NCBI RefSeq assembly: GCF_035582795.1
Contig: NC_134373.1
Location: 13,166,001 to 13,230,000, forward strand
DNA length: 64,000 bases
DNA from: Mycteria americana
Lineage: Eukaryota > Chordata > Aves > Ciconiiformes > Ciconiidae
Reading direction: 5' to 3'
Notes under the pieces: generated by a model
What the model was told of the DNA's origin: nothing
The model's input: the letters and a program-made list of their open reading frames with translations, nothing else
The model's database searches: none
Shown here: positions 46,201-61,200 of the stretch, in pieces
Layout of the letters: every line of letters begins with the position of its first letter
How positions within the stretch are numbered: position 1 is the stretch's first letter
Position numbers and translations under genes: made by a program

Positions 46201-49200
46201 TGTGGTGCCTGCACGGTGATGATATCAACTTATGAGCCAGCTTCAAAGAAGATAAGGTATCCTTAACAGAAAATTTTGAAAACCACACAGAATTTTATGA
46301 CCGTAGATTCCATTTCCAGATATGAAACTGTAAAAACAAAGTTGTAAAATCTGTACTTAATAGTAAAAGAATCCAAAGGAAGGGTCACTTTAATCCGACA
46401 GAGAATGCTGTGAAAAGTACTGTTCATTCAGCTGTGTTGTAAAGTTGCTGAAATATCATGCTCAAATGCTTAATTTGCTCATATATGCTGACAGCTCCTG
46501 CAAGGAGTTTTCTCTTTAGGAGGCATACATTTAACACCCTTTGTCTTGACCGCTGGAATGTGGCTCCTACCTGCAGCTGTGTTATATGACTGATGGGAAG
46601 GTAGGGCAGGCAGAAGTTTGAGTCTTACCAGCCTGTTAATACTGAACTCCCTCCCTACACCCCACCCACAAAAAGAAGGACTTTGAAACTCAAAACCAGA
46701 GTTTCATTAAGGTAAAAACTGGAATAAATTACTTTTAAATTGAGAAAACTCCAGTCAAATTGTTAAATGGTAACATGTCTTGTCTATTGAATATTTTTTA
46801 GGTGAGGAAAAAGTAAAAATGTTCCAGTTGTTCCTTTTGACGATTGCATTACATTGGAATGCAATACAAGTTAAAATCTTTAAAGTTATTATAAGAGTTG
46901 AAATTAAAACAGTCAGAATGACACTTGAAACATTTCAACTACAGTAAAACAAAACATTTTTTTGCTAATGATGAAAAGCTTTGAAGAATTTTCATTTTGG
47001 TATGTTGTTCCTATTTAGAATGATATTTATTTTACATCAGAATTTCCTTTGGGTCAGAAATTTCATTACAGATTTTCAGCAGTAATTCTTTACTTCCTGC
47101 AAACGACTACACCAACCCTCCCTTCCTCCTCCAAAACACACTTGACAGGTTGCTTGTGGGCAAGAGAGACAAGAGGGCAATTAGAAAAGACTGAATATTA
47201 AGGAAGATATAAATTCTACAGAACTGTCCTCATAGATACAGTTTTTATACTGGAGACAAGAGACACAGCTAGTAAGTGATCCCTTCTATAAAGCTTACCC
47301 TCTTCTCATTCCAAATGATGATAATGACTGCTTTGTAAGTATAAACTATGTCTTGATTGACCGCAAAGTAATATTCATGCATCTTATTATAATAACATTC
47401 ATGTTCTTTATTCTCCTTTATGTTCCAAAGACATTATTCAGCAAATGCATGTTTGCTTCCCATTTGCTCTTTGTATGGTGCAGCAGTCACCACAGTGGAA
47501 GGTGTTGGAAGTACAAAAACCAGGGTTCATCCAGTTCAGGTGAGAGTACAGTATCACTGTGTAAGAGGATTACTGATTTCTTCCTTTGTATGGGCTGGCT
47601 TCAGTGGCAGTGCTTTTAGGGCATGGGAATTTCACATGATGATTATTCTCCCTGCTAAATGGTAACAGAAGACAACATGAGTTTCTGATGGTTGGTTGAT
47701 CAAGCCTGATGAGATATGTCTCAGGATAGATCTTGCTTTAATACTGACAGCCTGATCAAATAGTTGGTATGTAAGAATTGTTGGAGTGGACCAGGCTTGT
47801 GTTCTATTTGGGCTAACGGTGCGTCTTGGACAATGCCCCTTTAGCTGGTGTTTTAGTATGAATGCAAAAAAGACAGAAGTCCACTGAACGTTAATTAGCT
47901 TCCTTAATAAGATATGCCTGGACATCACACACGAAATAATTATTCTTATGTGAGATTGCTTAAATTGTTCTACTTAAAAAATCTGATTTACTATGAAGAC
48001 AACATTTAGTATGGCATCTCCCATTTAAGGAAGAGTTCATTAGAACGGTGATGTGCTCTGGATGGAGTGCTATTTGTGGTATTTCATTTCAGGAAAGGCT
48101 TGCCAAGTGCCATGGGTCCCAATGTGGTTTCTGCACCCCTGGAATGGTGATGTCCATATACACTTTGCTAAGAAACCACCCAGAACCGACTTCAGAGCAG
48201 ATGATTGCAGCTCTGGCTGGTAAATATTTCCACTTTTTAATTTGTAGGTATGTCCTTGAACCACTTTCTTCAGATACTTTGTGTATGTGAGAGCATGTCT
48301 GTGTGAGTACACATGCCTGTATGTATGTACTCTATACAAATTGTGCTTCCCAGCAGAGTTGCTACTGGATACAGACCTTGTATTCCCTGTCATTCTTTTC
48401 TCCTGGAAAACGAAGCATGGAGCTGTGGATTGCTTCAGGGACAGGTGTTCAAAACATCCCTATATGTGTCTTTTGAAGTGCTTTAAATCAGACATGCAAA
48501 AATGATGTCATATTGGAGAAGTAGCTGCCTCTGAAGGTCTCTGAGATCCCATTACATCTGGAGTTGAGAATGTCATAAGCCTCACAGGAGAGCCCCTTTG
48601 TGGCAGGAATAAAACAGTCAAATAAGGTAGAGAGGTGCAGACCATCTTCACTAAGGGAAAGTGTGAGCATTTATTGCAGGTAAAATAGCCTTTTGTCATC
48701 TGTTGTGCTCACAGTGGAGCCAAAGGCATTTCCTGTTACTATGAGGTGAACTTAGATGGAGGTGTAATGTTCACCTCCTTCACTATTAGAGATAAGTCAG
48801 GGGGAAGGAAAAACCATTCTGAGTGGGTGAAGAATATTGTACAATCTCTTATTCTCCTGCATACTAAGCTGTAGTCAGCATTCCCTCTAGTGCAGCTCTC
48901 AAGTATTTCATACTTCCCTTGAAACACTAGCCTTTTTCCTCAGGAGCTGCAGGGTCCTAAGTCTTGTGACACTGATCTTTTTTGTCTTTCGGGGAGCTAA
49001 CACTTCTTAAGCTTCAAAAATGCAAACCTCATATAAAGACATGACATTTTAAAGCCACATGCTTTAGAACAAGCTTTTCCTTACTGATTTCCTTTTTTCA
49101 GGGAACTTGTGCCGCTGTACTGGATATAGGCCGATCCTAGATGTCTGTAAAACCTTCTGTAAGGTAAGAAGTAGTGATGATAAGAATACTAGATTGTGCC

Positions 49201-52200
49201 CATTAGTGTATGTATGTATACAAACCATCAAGATTTTCATTAAGACCATCTCTTTCCTCTGTTAAGAGATGTAGGTCCGAGTAAGGTGTATAGTGGCCTA
49301 CTCCATTACAAAAATTGACTAACACAAATTAACTTGGTGTCTAGCCTGGATTATGAAGAGTAATCTGAAGTAACTCCATGTGTTTTACTGTGGGTCAGTA
49401 CTGGCATAAATAAAAGCAGAATTTGGATCGAAGTTCTTAGTAATTTATCATGTAATGCAACATGTCAGAAACCCACAGTGAAAGAAATGGGAGAGTGAAC
49501 AGTGGGTAAAAGAAACAATGCAGAGCATCTATGTGTGTTCTCACAAGGTCAACTGAATTTCACATAGTATGAACTATTTTGTATTAAGGACTTCAACATC
49601 CGATGATTTTAAGCTATTTTTGAATATCACTTCTTTAACACATAATCCTTCCAATTTAGCTTATTATTAAACTTCATCTAGAACTTTATTGAAATACAAA
49701 GAGACACCCTTACCAGCTTAAGCAGGCTTTAACTCATTGCCATTCTGGGCAATATTTCACTAATGGAATATTCCTACTTTAGGAATCCGTTTGTTGTCAA
49801 AGGAAAGCAAATGGAAAGTGTTGCTTGGATCAGGAAGATGATTTGTTTGACAAGGAAGAGAAGGTAGGGTTTTAAGTATTTTACCTGTTGTATTTAGATA
49901 TAAAACTTATAGAAATAATATTGCATGGCTTTTTTCTTGTAATGAAAGTAAATGCAGTATTGTCTGCCATTTTTATCCTCCACCTTATTCACCTTGCATA
50001 ATATTATTTGTAAAATAAGGCATTTTATTATTCCTCACAAGAAATTTGGAGATATTTCTAAAAATTAGGGATTCTTTGTGTATATTTGTAGGAGGAGGCG
50101 ATGATGTGGCAGATAGTTGGTATAAGGTAGTTTGAATCTCCAGAGCTGAGATTTGAGCAGTTCTCCAAGTTCAGGAATATTCATAGTCTCAGCTCTACTC
50201 ATACAGTGATCATCAAAGTGTGCAAGAAATCAGGGCATATGTGGAACTGTCTTAAATCAATGATCAGTGCTGATCTGAATGTAACCACCAATCTCTTAGG
50301 AATCTAACTGCTGGCTTGAGTCTGAGACTGATACACTCTTAAAAATCAGAGTTATGATTGTAATTTTATATGAAACCTCTTATCCATATGAATATTTGAC
50401 TTTGTTCTCAATTTTCTTCCAATAATATCTGATCTACTTCTTTGCTTTTTGAGTACTGTAGGTTGGCATGGAACCAGCTACTTTCTTATAGTGGGACTAC
50501 AGGAAGCCTGTAGTTAGTCTTTCAGTTGCTTGCCTCTACGCTGTCATTTGTGTTAGCAGTGAACTTTGAGAAAGTTCACTGCTATGAACACTTTCTTCAC
50601 CTCAGCAGCTCCAAATGATGCATGGTAACTTAGCACCAAATCGAATGCTAATGGAATTACTAATTTTCTACTGACTTCAGTGGGACCCTCATGGTTTGTT
50701 TTTGGTTTTGCCTTTTTTTTTGGATGCAATTAATGAGAAAAAATTCTTGGTCTCTGCTTGTTTTCTTTCTTTTTAAGGTTTCCACCAGACTATTTTCAAC
50801 AGATGAATTCCAGCCCTTAGATCCCACCCAGGAGCTTATATTTCCTCCAGAACTAATGGTAATTTTTGCTGCTTATAGACTATTCTTTAGCTCTGTCTTT
50901 TCCTTAGTAGTCTGTAGTTCATAACTCATTCTGAAGTCCTGCTTAGCAGTAATTCATCAGAAGAAATGTCATAACATTTTAGTATAAATCCAAAATTATA
51001 TTCCTTTTTTTTTTGAGTGAGCTTATTGAATATTCACATACAAAAACCAATCATATTGGGAAAATGAAGTTGCAGAGTTAGGTATTAGGTGAGAAGAAAA
51101 AGAAGTAACCTCAAGTGAGTTTTCAGTGCAGCACCTGAAAATACAAATGCTTCTCAGGAAACAGAATGGCAAACACTTTTTAACATTGGCAAAACAACGC
51201 ATTTTCCCCATTTTGTGGCTTAATAGTTTTGTTGATCTTTTCTGTCAAAATGTCAGCCTCAGATAGCCACCCAGACTGGGGAGTATTTAGCCCCAGTGAT
51301 TAAAGTATGACAAAGATATAAGCAGCTGAAATAAGGGCACTGGAATGGAAAGTGTCAGGCATGCTTAATTATTGACAGCAGTATTTGCCCTAGAAAAACT
51401 GGAAGCTGTTTGCTTTACATTATTGTCAATCTATAGATTCAAAGCCAAATTCTCTGTAACTAGCTGGCTGCTTACGGAGAAATGTTGGTAACTGTGGGGC
51501 AGGGGTTCCTGACCGTGTATTTGTACCACCGCTAGTTCACAAGCTATTTCTGAGTGATCAGTGAACAGTGCTAGAACAGCGAGAGACATCCACATGCATG
51601 CTTAATCTAGAAAGGGATGCTGCTGCCAGTATCATTGGTGAACTCCAAGAAAGCTAAGTGTGCAAACACCTCCCTAAGTATTTTTAATCACTTTTCTAAT
51701 AATTTCAGCAATTGCAGGATCTATTCCTACATTTTTTGCTTGGGGGCTATTTATTATCAATCTTGTTTATTAGCCCATTGGAATTAATTGAAGACGTTTC
51801 ACCCATGCAGTCTAGAAATTCACCACTGTGCAAAGAGTATCTGTGCGTAACAGTCCCATTTCTGTCCAATTTTGAAGGATTAAGTAGAACTGCCATTCTT
51901 TAAGAACGTCTTTTGACTTCCAGTCTAGTGTCTATTAGACCTTGCACCTGTCTATATGTCTAAATATTTAAATCTGCCATATTTCACCATCAGAGAATGG
52001 CTGAAAATCAACCAAAAAGAACCCTGGTTTTTCATGGGGAGCGAATGACATGGATTTCTCCTGTAAGCTTAGATGAATTACTGGATCTGAAAGCTGCCCA
52101 CCCCAAAGCACCTCTTGTGGTTGGGAACACCAGTGTGGGTATGTATACAATCAGAATAGCTCCTGTTGCCATAGTTCCAGTGTGCATGGGAGGAGTGGGG

Positions 52201-55200
52201 CTATGTTTATCATTCTTTTTGCATTTTCATCCTTAAGCTTACTCTCCACTATGTTGGAGTTGTCATTTGGAAAATGTCTTTGTCTAAGTCTATTCCTATC
52301 TGATAGGACCTGAGATGAAATTTAGAGGTGTGTTCCATCCAATTGTTATTGCTCCTGCAAGGATCCCGGATCTGAATGTGGTGAAATGCACGGATGATGG
52401 TCAGTAGACTTTACTTTGTTCAGACATGGGAGATTCCTCTGCAGTAAGGGATACTGCTCCATTACATAATGCTGGAGGTGTGAAGTGTTGTGCAACTCAT
52501 TCCTAAGCATGCTTGGTTCTTTCCCAGGTCAAGGTGGCTGTGGCCACCATCCCAGTGCATGATACAGTTTTTTCTTCATGACACAGTGCAGTACTGACCA
52601 GCAATATTATCTTGGGCCCCATTAGTCATAATAGTGCAAGGGTAATTATGCTGGTAATACTGGTTCTGGCGTTAAGTCATGCAATGTTTGCTTTGTGATC
52701 TCTGTACCATGCTATGCTGTATAGCAGAGAGAGGCCCATACAGAACCACAGAGAGAGTTAGCAACATTGCGTGCTTGTCTACATTAGAAAAAAGGCTGTG
52801 ATTAAACTGGCATAGCTAATATGCATTAACTAGTCTTGTTCTCAATCATAACAGCATTAATTGTTGTAGATTAAAAATTTTGTACCTCAATTTATGTATT
52901 TAAGATAAGCATGGATATTTTTTTAGTTAAAGTTAGACTAGGTTTTAGTTATTAAATAAATTCTATTGAAATTAGAAATAACAACTAGAAATAGATTTAA
53001 ACTTACTATAACAGCCTAAATTAATTAAATATAAATTACGTTGTGCAAGTTTACTGCCAACGTTTTAAGGAAAATCAAACCCTGTGTCTGATGAAAGTAA
53101 CTTGCTATATGCCTGAAGGCACTTTTTTGAAGTGGTAAACTGTATTTGACAGTTCTGTCATTGCATTTAGAATACCTTTTTCATTTCAGATCAGTCATCC
53201 AGTTCTAGTCAATGATTAGTTTGTTCTTAGCTGAAAAGTGGTTGGGAACTGAAAGGAAGCAGGGATAATGTTTACTGCTTCTTCTAATCTAGAAATAAAA
53301 TCTAGTTATGAGAAGGTGAGACTTACTAGTTCTAAAACAAGAGATACACAGTTTAGTTTGCCAGCCAGAAATAGTATTTCCTCTCTTTAATCAGATTTAA
53401 ATGCAAAACATGTTTTGATTAAATTTTGGTTTTAAATAAACAAAATTTAATGTTGCTGTACTTGATTAATAAAAAGCCATTTAAAAATTATATATATTTT
53501 CATTTATATTTTTGATTGAATTCCAGTGTTCATTCAAAACATTAATACATTACATAAATAAAGTCTATTAATAATTTTGAATAGAAAGGCACTCTTTACC
53601 ATTTTATACTATTGAAATTTTTATAAAGTATAATCTCAAAAAAATGTATAACTACTCAAGTAAATCCATATAGTTATAGGTTGTCTTTCTAGTGGGAAAA
53701 AGAATACCATATTCAGTGTTAGGACTGTTTGGGCTTTTTTGCAAATAGTGCCTACCCATATGTTAGGAGAATAACTAGAATGTACATATGCAAAGCAAGA
53801 TCAAATTATGATGAAAATCATGTTTAAACATAGGAAGACCCTGTTGAAAGCATTTTGAAGCTGACTCACCTTTGGGTGAAACATCACCTAAACCTTTACT
53901 CAATCAAAGTTGGTGCAAGGGAAGCAGTTGGAATGGACAGCTGGAAGCAGAGAAGGGATTTCCCTTTTAGTAGAAGTGGTGAGCTATTAGCTCAATTTCA
54001 TAATTTCATTAAGTATTACCCTCAGTCTCCTGAAACGGAAGGTCACAGTACCTTTAATATGCAAAGGCCTCTCTCCTTGTATCTGCCTGTATTCCACATA
54101 AGCAGTCCTAGCTCTACAGTCTGAACACGGTTTAAAACCCAGGCAATAAAGCAATGTGCACATGACACTTCCATAATCTTTTGATTACAGGATTAACTCT
54201 GGGAGCTGCCTGCAGCCTGTCTCTAGTGAAAGACATCTTGACAAATGCAATCTCAGAGTTTCCTGAAGAGAAGACAAAGGTTTTCTGTGCTGTCTTGCAG
54301 CAATTACGAACTCTGGGTGGAGAACAGATAAGAAACGTTGCTGTATGTTGTGTGTTACTTGCAATAACAATTGTAACAAATTGTAAGAAATGTGAAATTG
54401 CTCCTGACCACATGTAAAACTTGCATTTTTAATTCTGTTTTTAGCAGTGAATTTTCTATCAATACATCTTTTTTGAGCTTTTGATATGTATAAATTTATG
54501 TATAGTCTGCATGTTATATTGTCACTTAACATAAAAATGTGAAGGTAATGGAGAAAGGTGACATAAATTTCTTTTTTTCAAGTCATTAGGTGGAAACATC
54601 ATAAGCAGAAAATCAACCTCAGACTTGAATCCTATTCTGGCAGCCAGCAACTGTATGCTCAATCTGGCTTCAAGAGGTAAGCAGAGATAGTCTGTCTCTG
54701 TAGTAGTGCCAGAGGTACAGGATCCTATTGTGTGGGGAGAGGGGAAATAACAACAGGTGAGCATTTCTTAAGGAACCCTTTTCCCACTCTCATACAAGAT
54801 CACATCTGCAAGAGAAGCAATTTGCAAATGAAGAACATGTCAAAGATTCTCATGTCAAGGGTAAGCATTCAGACCAACCAGATCACATGTACTTCTGTGG
54901 GCAGTGAATTACTATAAGCACTCATAAAACCTCACAATTTGAGTAGCTGCATACTACCTCCTCACCTCTCTGGTAGTTTTTTTCTGTAATGCATGTTTTA
55001 CCCTGGTTTTAAAATCACCCTCTGGCCCTGAGAACCTGGCTTCTCTTTCCTCACAGATACTTACTTCTGATACAGGAGCCACTAGTCCATCATCTTTTTC
55101 CATGCCCATTTCCTCAGTTTCCTTCCATCACTGTATATATACTCCGTTCTACCTGCTTCTTTTCTTGTGCACTACCTTAAGGTTGATGAAGTTACTGGTA

Positions 55201-58200
55201 AACATGAGCTATCTGGTGGCCTGGAATTGCATGCTCTCCCTTCTAGATGGCTTATGTCCTTTTTGCCCTTGATCCAGGCAGGGTGCGTGTTGCCATTTCA
55301 GACCATGTAATACTCCACTCAACACCCTGAAATACATGTTCTTTAAGGGTTTTTTTCTGAGCCAGGATTTCTTGGAACAGATACACAAAAACTTGTGCTG
55401 TGTGATTTCCATGACTTCTTCCTGCATAGTTTGGCATTGAGAGGAAAAATATCTGTCAGAATGTTGTTCTGACAAGTGGAAGTACAAACATTTGCATCTT
55501 CTTAACAATTCTAATGATGTGCCTACTTATTTGAGTGATGAATAGGATCACTGATTGATATCTCTTTCTGTTAACCTGGCAGAACTTTACAGCTGGGAGA
55601 GGGCTTTAGGTGTTTTCACAGGTTTTTAACATATTTCTTTACCAAACGGTAGTCAGTGAAACATAGGAAAAGTGGATTCTTCAAGAAAAGGAGGTTGCAG
55701 AAACACTATTAGTTCTTAGTATTTATCTTAGATCACAATGTAAGAGAAAATGCACCTTCCTAGATCCTGGCAGGCTCACAGGTGGGATTGGACAATGATC
55801 TTTATGTATGTAAACGAAGTGTATTCTGGATTGAATTGCAAAGGCAAATATCCAGAAATGCCAGCGCTGCTATTCTTAACAGTGTTATTTTTCAGATTCA
55901 CACTTATCCTGGTTTCAGCTGGGATAGAGTTAATTTTCTTCCTAGTAGCTAATATAGTGCTATGTTTTGGATTTACTATGAGAATAACGTTGATAGCACA
56001 CTGATGTTTTAGTTGTTGCTAAGTAGTGCTTCCACTAGTCAAGGACTTTTCAGCTTCCCATGCTCTGCCAGGTGCACAAGAACCTGGGAGGGGCACAACC
56101 AAGTTCGTTGATCCAAACTTGCCAAAGGGCTATTCCATACCATATGATGTCATGTTCAGTATAGAAAGTGGGGGCAGTTGGCAGGGGGGGCAGTGATCGC
56201 TGCTCGGGGACTGGCTGGGCATTGGTTGGCGGGTGGGGAGCGGTTGCATCACTTGGTTTTTTTGTTTTTTTTCCCCTGGGTTTTGTTCCCCTCTCTCTCT
56301 CATTATTTTCCTTTTCATTACAATTTGTTATTGTTGTTGTTGTTATTATTATTATTAGTAGTAGTATTAGTATAATATTTCAATTATTAAACTGTTCTTA
56401 TCTCAGCCCATGAGTTTTCTTACTTGTGCTTTTCCAGTTCCCTCCCCCATCCCACCGGGAGGGCGGAGGGTGAGCGAGTGGCTGTGTGGTACTTAGTTGC
56501 CAACTGGGGTTAAACCACCACAACACTTCAGCAAAATAAAATTCCTTTACTAAAGTTTTGCTGTCACACTAGTTATATTTAAGGAATGCAATTTTAATGC
56601 TAAATGATATTCTAGGATGAACAGGTTACAGTGTCATCATCACACATAACATGGCAAACACGAAGAAAATAATCTTGCTGTAAAGCAGCCAGTCTTGAAA
56701 TATCATGTTCATTGAATGTGAGGGGAGTATTTTAATATATGAACCTTTTAAAAATGGCACAGAAGATTATCTGGCTATGGAAAGTCTTGGGATAGGTCAG
56801 GGCTACTGCAGGATAAATATTGTCTATTAATAAGAAATAATTTATTTAAAAATGCATTGGGCCCCTTAGGTAGCATGTGAAAAGTACAAAGGACACAGAA
56901 GACTAGTAAAAAATATACTTTGATTTCATCTGTCAAACACATGTGGTTAAATTCCACACCGGTGAATCAGTGTGGATTTCCATCTGTACAATGTTTATGC
57001 CTCTATGTTCTTGCAGAACGACAGTGCTACTTGACAGTTGTGTTACTGGTACAGTTGCAGTCCTACCAACAAAACTGCTTGAGCCAATGGAGCTTGTTTA
57101 ATTAATAGAATCAATTACATATGTTAAAACGTTGCATTTCCAGAAGGCTTGCTAACTTAACTGTGTAGTGATGTTGGCAAACCCGATATAGCATAGATGA
57201 AGTTTAAGTGTTCAAAGGGCTCTTACAGATTTAGGTTCCTTGCAGAATTTTGTGCTCTTCCCTTTTCAAAATCCCATCTTCAAACTTTTAGAATAATCTA
57301 CCAAAAAGAGAAAAGAAAAGGCAATAGCATTGATTCCCTTCTGGACTCCTAGAAGTGTTCAAAATCTCAGAACAACAAAAAAAAGAACAAACAATTTTTT
57401 TTTTTTCCTTTTGCAGCAGTTCTCTGCCATTCAGTTTTCTTCCTCATTCTTTACATTTTAGAAGGAAAGGTGTGATGACAGCAGCTGCAGAGGTTTGGAA
57501 CTGATTGACAGGAGTGGGGATGGGATCATTGTGGCAGTATCAGAAGGGAGGATTACAGGATGGGGATTGATCTCTGGGCACTTTCTTAGGACTGTGGTGT
57601 TTTGATACCATGCAAGATGGAGCAGTCATTTGTATTTATAGAGCATACCACTGATAATTTGTTATGTAAATTCTGCAGTTATTACTTACTCAGGAAGGCT
57701 GCAGGTATTTCTTGCCAATTAAAATATGATTGATGTATGTTGATTGCACAATAGTACAGAAGTTTCTGGATTTGACTTTTTTTTTTAGGAAGAAAGCGAC
57801 AGATTCCTTTGAGTGATATTTTTGCAGATGGAGTTGGTAACAATACCATTACGCCAGAAGAGATCTTAGTCTCTGTCCATATTCCCCATTCTAGGAAGGT
57901 AAGTTGCTAGTTTGTTTAGATTTGCTTTATGCGGAGTTAAAGACTATTAAATAAAGAGCAGGAGGGGGCATAATCCCTATGTTTAAGGTAACGCTATTAC
58001 TGCTCACTTTCTGAATTCCTTACATTTGACCCTGTCAGTGCCATACTATCTAGCAGTTTCAGCTAAAAAACACAACTCGGCAGGTAGTTGGTGATATATA
58101 AAGAGTGATATTCAGAGAAAAGTTTACCCTAAAATGATGAGGGCAATGGCAATTGTCTAGACCCCCTACAGAAAGGGGTCTTGGACAAGTTGCCATAGTC

Positions 58201-61200
58201 CTGACCAAAGCAGGCTGCTCACTTGTGTTATGGTTGGCATCAAGCATTGTCATCTCTTGAGGATTTTTCTTAAAATGAGATAAGATTGGACATGTGTGTG
58301 GTGCTTCCATAAATGTTACTGAACTGAATAATAGTCTTTAACTGGTATTGTGTTTGCAAGAGTGAGTATGGGGTCTTGTAAGAGAATTATGGGTCATGTT
58401 ATCTGAGTAACTCGATAAACTTCTGAGTAACTAACTAAACTTCAGTAAGTTTCGCAATACTTTGAAGGCTCTAAGCTTTTGGTCTTGTTATAAATGCAAC
58501 TCCACTCCACAAGATCCCTGTCTTCCAGCTATCTACCATGAAAAAATGTAGGTCATCTTAGCTGTGTAGATGATGGAGGATTGGGTATGAGCTGCTAGAA
58601 AATCAAAGATGGTAAAGCTACTGAAGGTCAAGAGAAGGAAGTGTATGCTCTTGAATGCTCTGGAAGTTGAATTTGTGCTCTTCATTTTTTATTCTCTTGT
58701 TTCACGTAGTGCAATAACAAGTTCTGCTTTCAGATACTTACATGTCTGCAGGTTACCCACTTCTGTCTGATCTTGCCCAGGGGGAGTATGTCTCTGCATT
58801 TCGACAAGCACCAAGACGGGAAAATGCTCTCCCAATAACCAATGCTGGAATGAGAGTCCTTTTTGAAGAAGGTACCGACATAATAAAGGATTTAAGCATT
58901 TTCTATGGAGGTGCTGTCTCGACCACAATCTGTGCAAAACAAACATGTTGGACACTTATCGGAAGGTACAATTTCTCTGCCTTCTCTATATCTCTGCATA
59001 AAGGGACTTTGAGAGCTTGGGTGTACTTCCTTGGAGCATGAAAGTACAGAAAGATTTCACTTTCCTGACTGATGCCACGTATGTTCAAGTGAATGATCTG
59101 GTCATACCTTAATGATGACTTTTCAGGATTGTTACATTTTGGAGTCTGCGCATGGGTGCAACTCCGGTGTGAAATATGCAGAGAGATATGAGATATCAGC
59201 TTGCGAGATAGGTGGATGAGGTATACATAGTTGTGCACCTGAACCCAAGTGTTGGTAAATGATGGTGTATCCTGTAGGTTTTCATAATCCCCCAGTGTTC
59301 TTGAGTCCTTCAGTTTGGCCCTAATAGCTACAAAGTTTGAGAACTTCAGATGTGCCCAATACACTTAGGAGCACAAGTCAAGCCTTAACCTTTTCAATAT
59401 CTCTTCATCTACAAGATCCTAATAATCTCTAAAGTTAATCCCTGACATTCCCTTCCACTTTGCAGCATCCAAGGTTTGGAGGAAAAAAATTAGAAATAAT
59501 TCAAGCGGTATAAAACCATTTATCTAAATGGAGTACCACTGGACTGTTTTACCATTTAATATGCAACTGTTTCACTAGTTTCTTTTTTTTTTTTTCTGCT
59601 TTACATGATTAAATTTATTCTAACAGATTTATATTTTGATATCGAGGATTGTGTAACTATGGAGAATTAACTGTGTTGAGATACTTCAAGGAGACAGCCT
59701 TTTCAGAAAATGTAACAACTATCCAGCACTAATCAGATCCCTTGAAAGCATTTACAGTTTACACCAATATTGTTATCCACTTTTCTTTAAATATAGGACA
59801 GTATCTGCAGAATAGTGATAATCTGTAAGACTGTTAAATCAGCTTTAAAGCTGTAATAAGTTTTATTTATTTATTTAATTATTTTAAAAAGTCTGGCATA
59901 GCACTCAATACCATTGACTTAAGGGACCTCACTTCTGTGAGCAACAGTGACCTCCCCTGTTTTCAAAGTTGCAGGCCATTATTAGAATTGGTATTTTGGC
60001 TTCATTGTGAGCAGGATTATGCCTGTGGTCCATGGTACAAATGTATTACTGCAATTTGTATTTATTTTTTTGAGTCCTGGTCTGATTGTATCTATTATTC
60101 TTCCTGACAGACACTGGAATGAACAAATGTTGGACGAAGCTTGCAGACTAGTTCTTAAAGAAATTGCTCTTCCAGGCTCAGCCAGTGGTGAAAAAGTAGA
60201 CTATAAGAAAACTTTGATAGTCAGTTTTTTCTACAGATTTTTCCTGGAAGTATTGCAGTCATTAAAGACAATGGTAAGTTAGTTCTCCATGTCTGCTTTG
60301 TGCAAGCAAATGAAAGGTTTTTTTCTATCTGTTGATGCTTGCAATTTGTACAATGTGCTAAATACTGTCTTAGGAGTTCAGATCTACAGAAGAACGTAAG
60401 CGCTTAACTTCCAAAGAGATTGATGGAGAGATGCCCATTTAACTTTTAGGTGCTCTTTACCTTGGACATTAGGCTTTAAAAAAATTGAGCAATGTTTAAT
60501 GCAACAATATATCAGTATTGAGCTCCCAGGCTCAAAGAAAACATACATGAGGTCTTACTCCATCTGTAGTTCAAAACATAAAAAGACAGAATAGAAATAA
60601 AGGCTTTGGAAAGCAACTGTAGGTGTTAAACCAACCCTCCTTCTTGTATGAGTTGTTGACTGGGAGAGGAAGATTCTAAAATGTGACTTCCCAATACATT
60701 CTAGGTGTAATTTACTTATTTTTGTCTTAAAACCATTCTTATGAGGAAAAATATCCCTTTTGCCTTTTTCTTCTGTGTTACCTTGAGCTCTTTCCTCTGA
60801 ATTACCATTACTAGGTACTTTACTATTACCAGGAGTGATTCTGTGCCAGTTTTGATCAGACCCCAGAAAAAAGCTCTTCTTACTATCCCTGCTTTATGTT
60901 GCTTACTTTAAACAAACATATTTGTTGAATCTAATATATTTTAAATAATAGTGAAATCTCAAAACTCTATGTGGTTTTAAAATTGTTATTTTAGAGCCTT
61001 TCCAGATTGTGAGAGTCTTGAAGGAATTTCCTGTATAAAGAGTATGTATTTTGTGATTTTGGTTGTTAGCTTTTTTATTTGGAATGGTCAAAATGTGAGT
61101 TTTAGTAGTAATTCACTTCCTTTTCAGGATCCTTGCCACTATCCTGGCATACCTATGGAATATAGGAGTGTCCTACAAGATTTCAAAACCAAAATGCCTC

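Noticed and set aside
58742-58780. Upstream ATG before AOX exon 14
   Set aside because: It lies in the intron before a good acceptor; similarity to AOX starts at GEYVSAF.
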